In this document: piece by piece, positions 10,285 through 22,520 of the stretch
Layout of the letters: the number at the start of each line of letters is the position of its first letter
Position numbering within the stretch: the first letter of the stretch is position 1
From: Guyanagaster necrorhizus
Taxonomy: Eukaryota; Basidiomycota; Agaricomycetes; Agaricales; Physalacriaceae
Length of the DNA: 64,000 bases
Direction: 5' to 3'
Assembly (NCBI RefSeq): GCF_019112545.1
Contig: NW_025064908.1
Location: forward strand, 314,515 to 378,514
The notes under the pieces: generated by a model
Told to the model about the DNA's origin: nothing
Databases searched by the model: none
What the model saw: the letters and a program-made list of their open reading frames with translations, nothing else
Program-made: the position numbers and the translations under genes

Positions 10285-11960
10285 CGACCCATATCAGCAA
10301 TGACTGGAACGGGCAGGGGAAGATACAGACGAAGAAGCACTGCGAGAAGAGATTGAGAGGGCCAGGGGCAAGGAATATCAGGAGTTGTATGAGCAGGGGA
10401 GGAATTACTTATGGCAGGACATGCGCTGGCAAGCGACGTCCTTAGGACTTGAATACAGGTATGCGACCGGTGCTGAAAAAGAAAAAAATTCTACAGTATG
10501 CCGCGACGGAATACGCATGGAGAGAATACGGGTGACGGCACCTGGAAGACCCCCTCATGCCGATACCCCCGTATCGGCCCAACAATGAACCAAGAGCACC
10601 AGCGCCAATGCTGCGCACCCCCCCCATACCACCAAGACGAGCCGTCTACGTCACCCCCTCTATCCGGAGTCGGCCCGACGACAACCCGTCAATCCGAAGC
10701 ACGGCTTCACGGCTCACCTGAACAAGAAATCGACTGGCATGGCAAGCCGCTCAAAGCCAAAATCCCTGGACCGGCAAAGGAAGTCGGCTCCTCGGTGGAC
10801 AACCTCCCCTGGACCAAGCAGAATCAAGTGGGAAGGACCCCATTCAGGACGACCCCGAGGCGGTCTGCCTCGGATTTACAGTACGAGATGGGGTAATCGT
10901 TCGGGTAACCGACCCGAAAGGGAGCCCAGTCGCAGATGATAATTCCCTACATTCCTTTCCTGGACCACCCACGGAATGGAAACAACCACCGTTCGATGGG
11001 TGGCCCAACCCGATGGGGGCACTCCCACACAATGCCAACGTCTTACAATGCCACCCTGACCTCCTCCGAAAACCGCGTCCCTTCAAAGGGGCCTCTGACG
11101 ACATTGACCGATTCCTGGTAGATTGCGAACAGTACTTCGAAGTTTATGTCGGGTACATCAGAACCGACATGAACAAGGTCGCCTTCGCCACCTCCTATCT
11201 AGAAGACAAGGCCAAGACGTGGTGGATCCTTATTTCCCTGAACTTCCGATCCACCACCAGGGACCACTACCGATATCCCTCGTGGCCAGTCTTTAAACGC
11301 ATGCTGAACGACAAATTTATCGATCCTGCTGTTCAAGAAGTGCATAAACAGAAGATCAAGGAATACAAGATGGGAGATAAGGCGGCCACTGATTACTTCG
11401 ATGAGCTGGAACGGCTCGCCAAACTCGCGGGGATCAGAGAAGATGTTGCGAATGACGGGAGAATGGTAGAAGCCCTCAAGCAGGGAGTTCCATCCTCGTA
11501 CCTTACGATGATCTCAGCCATGGGTGTCAAAATACTGATGCCCGTAGGCTACGACGAATGGAAGGAGAGGATCGTCGAAATGTACAAGGAGAGGCAAAGG
11601 CAGAAAGCGGAGGCATCGACCTTGCAGGAATATGGCAAGAAGTCGACACCGCCAACCCCGAACAAGTCGGGGCAAACTGTCGGGAAACCATCAGGAACTC
11701 CCATGACCGCGAACTACGGCACCCAAAAGACTGGAACGGGAACCACTTATACCGGCGCCGGGAAGCCAATGGATATCGATCGAATGAAGAAGGAAGGAAA
11801 GTGCTTTAACTGCGGGCTGAAGGGCCACATGGCCAAAGACTGCCCAAAGAAAAAGCGAACCCGCGAAGACATATGGGTGCAGATCGCCGAGTTGCAGAAA
11901 GAGGATGAAGAACTCGGCAAAGAAACCAAGATAGAGGAGGTAAAAGGGGGGGCCGACTAG
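8924..11960 (+). pseudogene. gag: G1 gag with CCHC zinc knuckle, disrupted
   Basis: Counterpart of the intact 1011-residue gag of G2. The N-terminal part is low-complexity Pro/Ser/Thr. The middle has an acidic stretch (EEDDEDSDD) and helical RARGKEYQELYEQG. The C-terminal half holds the capsid-like region (KAKTWWILIS, YPSWPVFKRMLNDKFIDPAV, ATDYFDELERLAKLAGIRED) and a zinc knuckle CFNCGLKGHMAKDC near 11810-11850 that would bind the RNA. Breaks: TGA TGA at 9098-9103, TGA at 10301, a 1-base insertion in the A run at 10482-10488, and TGA at 10533 and 10719. Several stops stand where G2 has CGA or TGG. From 11013 the capsid-to-knuckle part is open to the TAG at 11958-11960. Confidence 0.88.
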
Positions 11961-14900
11961 TGTGCAATTCCACTAGGTCGGCCATACAAGTTCACGGTGT
12001 GCCAATCCCAGCTGCTAGCCGGACTGATAGTATTTCTGTAGTTACTCCTATGTACAAAACGCATTTGAATATACCCACAGTTGACAAACACACCGAAGAA
12101 TTGCAAGAACAGACTCAAACGCCCACGGGCCGAACAGGGGCAGCGAGCCCCAAATCATGGCTCAAACTGTTCGACACTGAATGGACCTGGAGGGCCATCA
12201 AAGAAGCCAAAGACAAAGCAACGGCAAGGGCCACACTTAGGAACTGGATACATCGGACCAGGACCGAAGAAGTAGTAGACGAAGTAATCGAAGGGATAAA
12301 GAAGGCAGAAAGATGTCGAGCCTTGGAGTGGCTCGACGAGCTCCGGGGACCCCGACGATTCGTCCGACGAACGAAAACCATGGGACGAGACCTCATCGTA
12401 AAAGCCAGGATCGAGACGCTAACCAATCGAACCTCGCATGAAGTAACCATGCTCGTAGACAGCGGGTGCACTGGGAGCTCGATCAATCGAGCCTTCGTAG
12501 AAAAAAACCATATCCCAACCTGCGCCACAGCCGCCCCAATCCCGGTCTTCAATGCGGATGGAACGAAAAACCAAGCCGGGTCCATTACCGAATTCGTCGA
12601 ACTCCGGTTAACCATCGGGGACCACGCCGAACGAATCGACCTTGCAGTCACGGATCTCAGATCCAAGGAAGTCTTCCTTGGACATGACTGGTTGATAAGG
12701 CACAACCCGCTTATCAACTGGAAAACCGGATGAATCACGTTCGCCAGGTGCAGGTGCCAAAAAATCCCCTTCGAGCTACCAGACGAAGATCCCGACGACC
12801 GCTGGGATGAAGAAATGGAGGACGGAGAAACCATCCTAGCGATAGACATGCAACCAGGGATACACTGCCGAGCTATGCATCACACCAACGACTTGGCCAC
12901 TTGGGCCAATCAGCTAAAAGAAGAGAAGACATTTGAGGAGATGGTCCCCTTGTGGGCGCAGGACTACCAGGATCTGTTTGCCAAAGAAAACTTTGACGAA
13001 CTACCTGAACCAAAGCCATGGGACCACGCCATAGAACTGATCTCAAACGCAAATGCCAATCTTGACTGCAAGACCTATCCGCTTAGCAGCACCGAGCAGC
13101 AGGAACTGGATAAGTTTCTCGATGAGAACCTATCCAGTGGGCGAATTCGCGTGTCCAAATCCCCTATGGCGTCACCATTCTTCTTCGTTAAAAAGAAGGA
13201 TGGGAAGCTCAGACCCGTTCAGGATTATCGGAAGCTCAATGAAATGACCATTAAAAATCGTTACCCCCTTCCCTTGATCTCCGAGCTGATGGACAAGCTC
13301 CGGGGGGCTAGATACTATACCAAACTGGACGTACGATGGGGATACAACAACGTTCGCATCAAAGAAGGAGACGAATGGAAGGCAGCCTTCAGGACTAATC
13401 GCGGACTCTTCGAGCCCACGGTGATGTTCTTTGGTCTCACCAACTCCCCTGCGACCTTCCAGTGGATGATGAACGATATATTCAAGGACCTCATCGCCAC
13501 CGGAAAGGTCACTATATATCTTGACAACATCCTGATCATATCAAAGACGAGGGAGGAACACCGGACCCTAGTGCGAAGGGTACTCGAGCTGATGAGGCAG
13601 CATAAACTCTTCCTCAAAGCCGAGAAATGCGAATTCGAAACAACAGAAACCGAATATCTAGGGGTAATCATCGCAGAAGGAAGCATCCGAATGGACCCCG
13701 TAAAGATCAAGGGGGTAACGGAATGGCCAGAACCGACCAAGAAGAAGGAACTCCAATCCTTCCTCGGCTTCACAAACTTCTACCGACGCTTCATATGGGA
13801 TTACAGCAAGATTGTTCGACCCATGACACAGCTAACCGGCAATGCCCCTTGGTCTTGGGGGTTATCCCAGCAGAACGCCTTCGAAGACCTCAAGCGGCGG
13901 TTGGCTGAGGACGTGGTGCTCGCGATACCGACAAATGACGGAAAATTCAAGGTGGAAGCGGACTCCAGCGAAGGAGCCATTGGAGCTGTCCTATCCCAAG
14001 AACAGGAAGGAAGGTGGCGGCCAGTCGCATTCCTCTCCAAAGCGCTATCAGTCACGGAAAGGAACTACGAGATTTACGACAAGGAACTACTTGCTATCAT
14101 GCTGGCCCTCGAGGAGTGGTGACACTACCTAATCGGGGCAGTAGAAACTTTCGAAATCTGGACAGACCACCAGAACCTACGATATTTCCGTCAACCGCAG
14201 AAATTGAACCGACGACAGGCACGATGGGTTACAGAGCTAACCCAGTACCAGTATAGTCTGCACCACAAACCAGGCGTAGCCAATAAGAAGGCGGACCTAC
14301 TGAGCCGAAGGGCCGATCATAACCAAGGGGGACGGGACAATGAGAGAGTCATAATCCTTCGACCAGAGCACTTCCGCGCCATGATCATGCCAACGGAAGC
14401 CGAGATCCACGAGCGGATTAAAAGTGCGACCCGTGATCCTCACAAATGGGATCAACGGATCGCTCCCTCTCTAAATCATGAACGAGGGCTGATAATGGAG
14501 GAAGGAATGATCCGATATGATGGACGAATTTACATACCTCGGGAACACAACCTCCGGGGGGAGATCATCGGACAATTCCACGACCACGCGACAGCGGGGC
14601 ATCCAGGGGTGACAAAAACAAAAGAATTGGTACTACGGGAGTACTGGTGGCCAAAACTCGACAAGGACATCACCAATTATGTAAAGGCGTGCGAAACCTG
14701 CCAAAGGGGGAAGTCGTCAAACCAACTCCGAGCCGCACCCCTACATCCAAACGAAGTCCCCAGTGCCCCGTGGACTCACATATCAGTAGACATGATCACC
14801 GGTTTGCCAGAGAGTCAGGGGTACGACGCCATCATCGTCATCGTCGATCGGTTTTCAAAAGCCATCATACCAATCGCTTGCTCCACGGAACTTACGTCCG

Positions 14901-15847
14901 AAGGATGGGCCAAGATCTTGCGTGACGAGGTATACGCAAAACATGGTATGCCACAGGTCGTCATTTCAGACCGAGGTCCACAGTTCGTCTCGAAATTCAT
15001 GACGGACCTATACCGACTTCTCAATATACACCAAAACGCATCCACAGCATACCACCCCCAAACTGACGGACAGACAGAATGGGTCAACCAGGAAGTTGAG
15101 AAATACCTACGGTTATTTATCAACTACCGGCAAGACGACTGGACCGAGTGGTTGGCGCTCGCCGCATTCCAACACAACAATCGCATCCACTCGGCAACAG
15201 GGAAGACCCCTTTCTTTATCAATCACGGGCGTCATCCCCACCTTTCCCAGAAAACACAACTCCAATCCTCTACCCCAGCCTCCAAAGACTTCACCAATAC
15301 AATGCAAACAATACACTCCGAAACCAAAGCAGCCCTCGAAAAGGCAGCTGCCACAATGAAAAAACAGTACGACAAGCACAAGAAACCGTCACATACATAT
15401 AACACCAGTGATCTTGTATGGCTCGATACAACCAACCTCCACCTTCCACGACCCAAACGAAAGCTCGCCGACAAACGCACCGGGCCCTTCCCGATCCTCG
15501 CCAAAGTCGGCGCCTCTGCATATAAACTGAAACTACCAAATTCCTGGAAAATCCACGACGTGTTCAACGAAATCCTTCTAACACCCTTCATTACATCTGC
15601 ATTCCCCAACCAACAAAAACCACCGCCACCACCTCCAATACTTGTCGATGACGAGGAACATTATGAAGTTGACCAAGTACTCAACCATAAATTATGCAAA
15701 ATCAAAGCAAAAGGAGGCGGTATGACAACAACGGTGGATTACCTTGTTAGTTGGAAGGGCTACGGGCCAGAATCGAATCAGTGGATCAACGAAAAACACA
15801 TGTCGGCGGACCAGGCAATACAAGACTACGAGCTATCCCTAAATTAA
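11960..15847 (+). pseudogene. pol: G1 pol: protease, RT, RNase H, integrase, chromodomain (two stops)
   Basis: One continuous frame, -1 relative to gag and overlapping its stop, with no ATG at the junction, so frameshifting or stop-restart is needed. Order: aspartic protease (LVDSGCTGSSI near 12450); RT (SPFFFVKKKDGKLRPVQDYR near 13190); RNase H (FKVEADSSEGAIGAVLSQE near 13950); integrase zinc finger (HDHATAGHPG ... CETCQRG, 14580-14705) and DDE core (SVDMITGLP, ISDRGPQFVSKF, QTDGQTEWVNQEVEKYL); and a C-terminal chromodomain (VDYLVSWKGYGPESNQWIN, about 15660-15840), which in chromoviruses directs integration to marked chromatin. Defects: TGA at 12731-12733 and 14120-14122, both consistent with lost Arg CGA codons, and the RT box reads YLDN (Asn codon 13526-13528) instead of YLDD, which should abolish catalysis. 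Confidence 0.93.
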
Positions 15848-15867
15848 ACCATCGGGACGATGGTCTT

Positions 15868-15880
15868 AAGGCGGGGGTAA
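15868..15880 (+). other. G1 polypurine tract
   Basis: AAGGCGGGGGTAA directly abuts the 3' LTR and is the expected plus-strand primer site. The same motif in reverse complement (TTACCCCCCGCTT) adjoins the G2 LTR at 18609. Confidence 0.75.
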
Positions 15881-16291
15881 TGTTACGATTTTTCCTATTT
15901 TCCTTCCTTTTTACCCCTATTTATGCTTAGTCATAGCACGAGACGTGCTTAGTAAGCACCGTCGACTGAAGACAACAACACTCGACGATACACAATTACC
16001 CTTTTATGTACGACAACGATGCTCAAGGACAACGGGCACCATGGACACAGACCGATACAATTAGTAGTTATATTATTAGCATCACCTGTATGATATTTAA
16101 GACTAGCAGCTCTCGCTGGAATACCCCAGCTTCGAGCTAAAGTTTATTCACACCATTCTACCTCGAGTCTACTTCTGACCTTGAGTCACACCATTCGGAT
16201 ATACATATAAGTGAACTCAGGTGATTCCTCGAAGTGCGAAGGAACATCTGTTTATCACATGTATCAGTCCACGTGACGCTTGGGCTTAACA
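15881..16291 (+). repeat. G1 3' LTR
   Basis: 411 bp, same ends as the 5' copy, followed by the target duplication CTCTG at 16292-16296. Confidence 0.96.
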
Positions 16292-16296
16292 CTCTG

Positions 16297-18174
16297 ACTC
16301 CCTCTTGAGTGATGAAGGGTGGGAGACTATATAGTCAATGTCTATAGGCTCTGTAGTGTTGCTTTCAGAGAATATAACATTTCTTGAGGTCTGAATCTGC
16401 CTGGTTTGAGAGTTATAATATCTCCAGGCCCTAGATTCATCTGTAAGACCTGTGAAAATAAATTCTCTTGACTTTGAGTCCAGTTTTGACCTCTTGTTGT
16501 CTTGCTGCAACACTCAGCACTTTACTCTGAATTCCTGAAGTGCCAAAATATCTGATTTTGTGCCCTGAAACACTTCTTCTGGGGTTAGATCATTCTTGAT
16601 AGCCCTGGTTGGTGATCAGTTCTTCAGGTATGTAGCATATGCCACTGTCTTGGGCTATAGAAACTTCAGTAAGTGATGTTCTTCTAGCATAGTGCATGCA
16701 TGCTCCACAAGAGTCTGATTTATTCTCTCAGCAACTCCATTTTGAGATGGAGAGTATGCTGCAGTCAATTCCAACTGTATACTATTGTCCTGGAGGTATT
16801 CCTTTACCTCTTCATTGACATATTCCTTTCTATTGTCAATCCTCATAAACTTCAGATCCTTCCCTTTGTGGACTTTGATGTATTTTTGATACTGCTGGAT
16901 CTTCTTTCAAATTTTCATACCTTGCTTTGATTTCAAAAAATACAACATTGTCCTTTGGGATTTTCCATCTGTCAAGCTTATATAATATCTTTCACCATGG
17001 ATACCCTGAGTTTGAGCCAGCCTCCATAGATCCAAAAATATCATTTTCTCTATTTCAGTATAGTCTCTTTCAGCTTTCTGTGGAAATGGCTTGGTATGAT
17101 GTTTGGCTTTTATGCAAGCTATACAATCTGTCTGAGGCTCAGCTGACTCATCTATATCCATCCCCTTGACCATTTTCTTCCTAAATAGTCTCTTTACTGA
17201 TCTTATATTTAAGTAGCCTAATGTTTTGTGCCACTTTTGCCATGATCAGGCTGATTTTATAGTATGGGCCTGAGTTATTTCTGGAACAATGATATCAAGG
17301 CTATACAGCTTTGATATTTTATCTCCATGGCTGATTATCTTGCCATGTGGTGAGATAATATCCATTCTGGACTCTTTGAATTTGAGTTCAAATCCAGCAT
17401 CTGTAATGTGCCCTATTGACATAAGATTGAATAGTGCATCAGGACAGTGGATACACTCCTTTAGTGTGACTGGAGTGATCTTTTCTCCTTCAACCATTTT
17501 AATCTTGACAGTTCCTCTTTCCAAGCCTTTGAATTTGTCTACACCAATGACTTCATGTCCTGGGGTTTCAATATAGTCAGAAAAATATAATCTATTTTTG
17601 ACTATATGTCTGGTGGTGCTAGAGTCCCCTAGCCATGATACTCCTGAGAGTGAGGTAAGTGTGATATCTGTTGCACAAAATACATAGTCTTCTTCTTCTG
17701 AGTCTGATTTGGCAATATGTGTCTGGGCCTGGCTTTTTCTCTTTTCTTTCTATGACTTTCTGGAATTCTTCTTCCCATTTGGGTAATTTGTTCTGATGTG
17801 ACCAGTTTTCCCACATTTGTAACATGTGACTTTTGGATTGGACTTCTTGCCATATGCTGTAAGTGTCATGGTCTGATTGGAGGTCTTTTCCTTTAATTAG
17901 ATGTCTTCCTGAAGAATTCAGGAAATCAACTTGTAAGAATCTTTCAAGTCAGCAGTATCCACTGATGAGATGAATGAATTCCATGATTCTGGGAGTGATG
18001 TAAGCAGTGTAATAGAGAAGTCCTCCTCAACTTTCTGCTTAAGGGATGCCAGCTCCTCCTGATAGGACCTCAAAGTTCTAATATGCTCCTCTATGTTTTC
18101 TTCTTCTTTGCACTGAGCTCTGAAGAATTTTCTTCTGACAAGGACAATTCCCATAAGTTCTCTGGACTCATACA
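16297..18174 (-). pseudogene. Copia gag C-terminus, zinc knuckle, protease region and integrase, decayed
   Basis: Minus-strand copia sequence between the G1 and G2 insertions. From 18174 downward: Gag helices (ESRELMGIVLVRRKFFRAQ, LTSLPESWNSFISSVD), a zinc knuckle readable as CYKCGKTGH near 17810, a GAG-pre-integrase stretch (LKECIHCPDALFNLMSIGHI), HHCC-type residues (CIACIKAKHHTKPF), and integrase core remnants (LTAAYSPSQNGVAERINQTL). The C-terminal side reads SREFIFTGLTDESRAWRYYN. In-frame stops interrupt it about every 100-250 nt. CpG is nearly absent. Confidence 0.88.
18170..18174. other. G2 target-site duplication, left copy (ATACA)
   Basis: ATACA precedes the G2 LTR here and recurs at 26245-26249. 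Confidence 0.95.
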
Positions 18175-18608
18175 TGTTAAGCCCAAGCGTCACGTGGACT
18201 GATACACATGATAAGCAGGTGTTTCTTCGCACTTTGAGGAATCACCTGAGTTCACTATATGTATATCCGAATGGTGTGACTCAAGGTCAGATATAGACTC
18301 GAGGTAGAATGGTGTGTATAAACTTTAGCTCGAAGCTGGGGTATCCCAACGAGAGCATTGGTCCTTATATACTGTGCCATCGAGTCCTAATTATACTGCT
18401 ACTTATTATGTGTGTCTGTATCCATAGTGCTCGTTGTCCTTGAGCATCGTTACCGTACATAAAAGGATGGTTGTGCGTTGCTGGGCTTGTCTGTTGTCCT
18501 AACCTGATGGGCGGTTTAGTTGTGCTGACTAAGCTTCCCAGGGTCTTGTGCCTTCTGACTGGAGCGTAAATAGGGGTAAAAGGAAAGAAAAGGGAATAAA
18601 TCGTAACA
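18175..18608 (-). repeat. G2 3' LTR
   Basis: 434 bp. On the plus strand it reads TGTTAAGCCC...TCGTAACA and is followed by the reverse complement of the polypurine tract. Confidence 0.95.
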
Positions 18609-18641
18609 TTACCCCCCGCTTAAGACCATCGTCCCGATGGC

Positions 18642-21600
18642 TTAATTAAGGGATAATTCATAGTCGCGTATTGCTGTGTCTGCATTCATGTATTTTTCAT
18701 TGATCCACTGGTTAGATTCTGGGCCATAACCCTTCCAACTAACAAGGTAATCGACCATCGTTGTCATGCCGCCCCCATGGGCTTTTACTTTTTGTAGTTT
18801 GTGGTTTAATACCTGATCGATTTTGTAGTGTTCCTTGTCATTGATCAGGTCCGGGGGCGGCGGTGGTGGTCGTTCCTGATTAGGGAAGGCCGGGGCGACA
18901 TATGGTGTTAATAGGGACTCGTTAAATATGTTGTGAATTTTCCATGTGGCCGGTAAACGCAGTTTGTAGGCCGATTCACCGACTTTTGCAAGGATCGGGA
19001 AGGGTCCCGTACGCTTGTCGGCCAGTTTGCGTTTTGGCTGTGGAAGATGGAGGTTTGTCGTATCAAGCCAGACCTTGTCGTGGACGTGATACTCGTGTGC
19101 GGGGCGTCGATGTTTATCGTATTGGTGTTTCATGGTTGAGGCCGCTTTCTCGAGTGCCTTCTTCGTTTCCGTGTGTATTTTTTCCATTGTCGCGGCGAAG
19201 TCTGTAGAGGCTGGAGTCGTTGTTTTATGGTGACTCATTTGCGTCAAGTGTGGATGTCTGCCATGGTTCACGAAGAAGGGGGTTTGGCCTGTGGCAGAAT
19301 GAACTCTGTTATTGTGTTGGAAGGCAGCGAGTGCCAGCCATTCGACCCAGTCGTCTTGCCTGTGGTTGATAAATAACCGGAGGTATTTTTCAACTTCTTG
19401 GTTTGTGCGTTTGGTCTGTCCATCTGTCTGCGGGTGGTATGCCGTGGACACGTTGGGTCTTATGTTCAGCAGTTTGTATAGGTCGGTAAGGAATTTGGAG
19501 ACGAATTGTGGTCCGCAATCTGAGATGACTACTTGTGGCATCCCGTATTTTGCGTATACTTCGTTCCGCAGGATCTTTGCCCATCCTTCCGAGTTTAATT
19601 CTGTCGAACATGCGATCGGAATGATTGCCTTGGAGAATCGATCGACTATGATGATGATCACATCATAGCCATTACAGTCCGGTAAACCGGTGATCATATC
19701 CACGGATATGTGAGTCTATGGCTGTGCTGGTACCTCATTAGGATGTAATGGGGCCGCCTTTGGTTGTGTGGATGCTTTCCCTCTTTGGCAGGTTTCGCAA
19801 GCTTTGACGTATGCCGTGATGTCATTGGTGAGTTTAGGCCACCAATAGTCTCGTAGAACGAGTTCTTTCGTCTTGGTGATGCCTAGATGCCCTGCTGTGG
19901 CATGGTCATGGTGTATGGCGATGATGTCGCCACGGAGGCTTTAGACGCATGGGATGTAGATCCTTCCATCATAGTGGATCATCCCCCCTTCCCTTGTTAG
20001 TCCCCGCTCATGGTTAAGTGAGGCGGTGATCCTCTGATCCCACTGATGCGGGTCTCGGGTCGCACTTTTAATTTGTTCGTGTATCTCCTCTTCCGTGGGC
20101 ATTATCATCGCCCGAAAGTGTTCGGGGCGAAGGATAACTACCCCCTCATTGTCGCTCCTCCCCTGGTCATGGTCTGCTCGGCGGGAGAGGAGGTCGGCCT
20201 TCTTGTTGGCGACCCCGGCTTTGTGATGGAGTGTGTATTTATATTGGGCGAGTTCCGTGACCCATCGGGCTTGTCGACGGTTTAATTTCTGCAGCTGTCG
20301 GAAATATCTAAGGTTTTGGTGATCGGTCTAGATTTCGAAGGTCTCGGCTGCCCCGATCAGATAATGACGCCATTTTTCAAGAGCAAGCATTATTGCGAGT
20401 AACTCTTTGTTGTAAATCTCATAATTCCTTTCCATTACCGTTAGTGCCTTTGAAAGAAAAGCGACAGGTCGCCATTTCCCATCCTGTTCCTGGGACAAGA
20501 CGGTGCCTATAGCCCCCTCGCTTGAGTCAGCTTCGACACGGAATCTGCCTTCTTGGGACGGAATGGCAAGGATCACGTCCTCTGCCAGTCATCGTTTTAG
20601 GTCCTCGAAAGCGTGCTGCTGGGGAGTTCCCCATCCCCATAGGGCGTTACCGGTGAGTTGGGTCATGGATCGTACAATTTTGCTGTAGTCCCATATGAAC
20701 CTCCGGTAGAAGTTGGTAAAGCCTAGGAAGGACTGTAACTCCTTTTTTTTTGTCGGCGTCGGCCAGTCGACTACTCCTGCAACTTTTATTGGGTCCATGC
20801 GAATACTTCCTTCGCTGATGATTACCCTGAGGTACTCGGTTTCTAGTACCTCGAATTCACACTTTTCCGCTTTGAGGAACAGCTTGTGTTTCCTCATGAG
20901 GCCGAGTACCTGCCGGACTAGGCTTCGGTGTTCCTCCTTGGTTTTGGACATGATGAGAATATCATCCAGATAGATGGTAACCTTCCTGGTGGCGATGAGG
21001 TCTTTGAAGATGTCATTCATCATCCACTGAAAGGTGGCCGGGGAGTTTGTTAGACCGAAGAACATTACGGTCGGTTCGAAAAGGCCCCGGTTGGTCCTGA
21101 ATGTGGCTTTCCATTTGTCCCCCTCTTTTATCCAGACGTTGTTGTATCCCCAACGAATGTCGAGTTTGGTGTAGTACTTGGCTTCCCGGAGTTTATCCAT
21201 TAACTCCGAGATTAATGGCAATGGGTATCGGTTTTTAATGGTCATCTCGTTCAGCTTGCGGTAGTCCTGTACGGGCCGGAGTTTTCTGTCTTTCTTTTTT
21301 ACGAAGAAGAAGGGAGAAGCCATTGGGGACTTCGATGGTCAGATCCGTCCTGAGGACAAGTTCTCATCAAGGAATTTGTCGAGTTCCTGTTGCTCCTGAC
21401 TGCCGAGAGGGTATGTTTTGCAGTCCAGATTCGTGTTGGCATTGGGGATCAGCTCAATGGCATGGTCCCAGGGCTTTGGGCATGGGAGCTCGTCGAAACT
21501 TTCCTTTTCGAAGAGGTCTCGGAAGTCTCGTGCCCACTCTGGCACCATCTCTTCGAACGTTTTTTCCTCCCTCCCTTCATTGGCCCTGGCCACTAGATTA

Positions 21601-22520
21601 TTGGCATGGTGGATGGCATGGATGTAAATTTCTTTCTGCAGGTCGATTGCTAGGATGGTCTCCCCATCCTCCATCTCTTCATCCCATCTGTCCTCGGGGT
21701 CCTCATCTGGTAGTTCGTATGGAATTTTTCGGCATCAGCATCGGGCAAAGGTGAGCCGACCGGTCTTCCAATTAATGAGCGGATTGTGGCGAATGAGCCA
21801 ATCGTGTCCAAGGAATATCTCTTTTGTTCCTAGGTCTGTCATGGCCAGGTCGATCCTTTCAGAGTGATCCCCGATGGTCAGTCGGAGTTCGACGAACTCC
21901 GTGATCGATCTGGCCTGGTTCTTCGTCCCGTCGGCATTGTAAACTGAGATGAGTGCGGCGGTTGATCTGGTGGGAAGATGGTGCTGTTGGACAAAGGTTC
22001 GGTTAATGGAGCTACCAGTGCATCCGCTGTCGATCAGAGCGGTTACTGCATGCCTTGTACGGTTGGTCAGGGTTTCGATTTGGGCCTTTGTAGTTAGGTC
22101 CCAACCAGGAGTTTTGGTTTGTCGGATGAACTTTTGTGGTCCTTTTAATTCGTCCAACCATTCCAAAGCTTGACTTCGCTCGGCTTTTTGCAGTCCCTGT
22201 ATTACTTCTGTGGTGATTTCGCCGGTCCGTGTTCGGTGTATCCACCCTCCTAGCGCGGCTTTAGCCATGCTTTCATCCACTGCTTCCTTGATGGCTTGCC
22301 AGGTCCATTCGGTCTCAAATGGTTTAAGCCACATCTTGGGGCCCTCTGCCCCTGTTCGGCCCATGGGTGCTTGAGCTTCTTTTTTCGACTCTTTTGGGTG
22401 TGTGGTACTAAATGGTATATTCGAATGCTTCTTTGATACTACAGAAGTGGCATAAGTTTGTACAATGGCTTGATCCTGCACACCGTGAAGTCCTTTGGCC
22501 GGTCCAGTGGAGTTGCTCAC
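18642..22520 (-). pseudogene. pol: G2 pol with six in-frame stops
   Basis: A single reading frame with the domain order of G1: protease (ALIDSGCTGSSINRTF near 22020), RT (SPFFFVKKKDRKLRPVQDYR near 21310; active site IYLDDILIMSK intact near 20965), RNase H (FRVEADSSEGAIGTVLSQE), integrase and chromodomain (WKGYGPESNQWINEKYMN). The first codon, GTG at 22520, overlaps the gag TGA, again -1 to gag. Stops: TGA 21735-21737, a stop at 21339-21341, TGA 20589-20591, TAG 20328-20330, TAA 19941-19943 and TAG 19716-19718. The two TAGs replace Trp codons, so not every mutation is CpG-type. There is no frameshift. Confidence 0.93.

Larger units (their letters stand above)
8255..16291 (+). mobile_element. 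Ty3/gypsy chromovirus G1
   Basis: 8,037 bp with 411-bp LTRs (8255-8665, 15881-16291) that differ at 8 positions by my count, all transitions, so it is young. Layout: LTR, self-complementary primer site, ORF-A overlapping gag, gag, pol (protease, RT, RNase H, integrase, chromodomain), purine-rich tract, LTR. CpG-rich, unlike the copia sequence around it. Gag carries stops and a frameshift, pol has two stops, and the RT active site is mutated, so the copy is not autonomous. Confidence 0.96.

Noticed and set aside
15232..15609. Long minus-strand frames opposite the G1 integrase
   Set aside because: Antisense shadows of the integrase codons; no motif, and the sense strand encodes clear DDE and chromodomain motifs.
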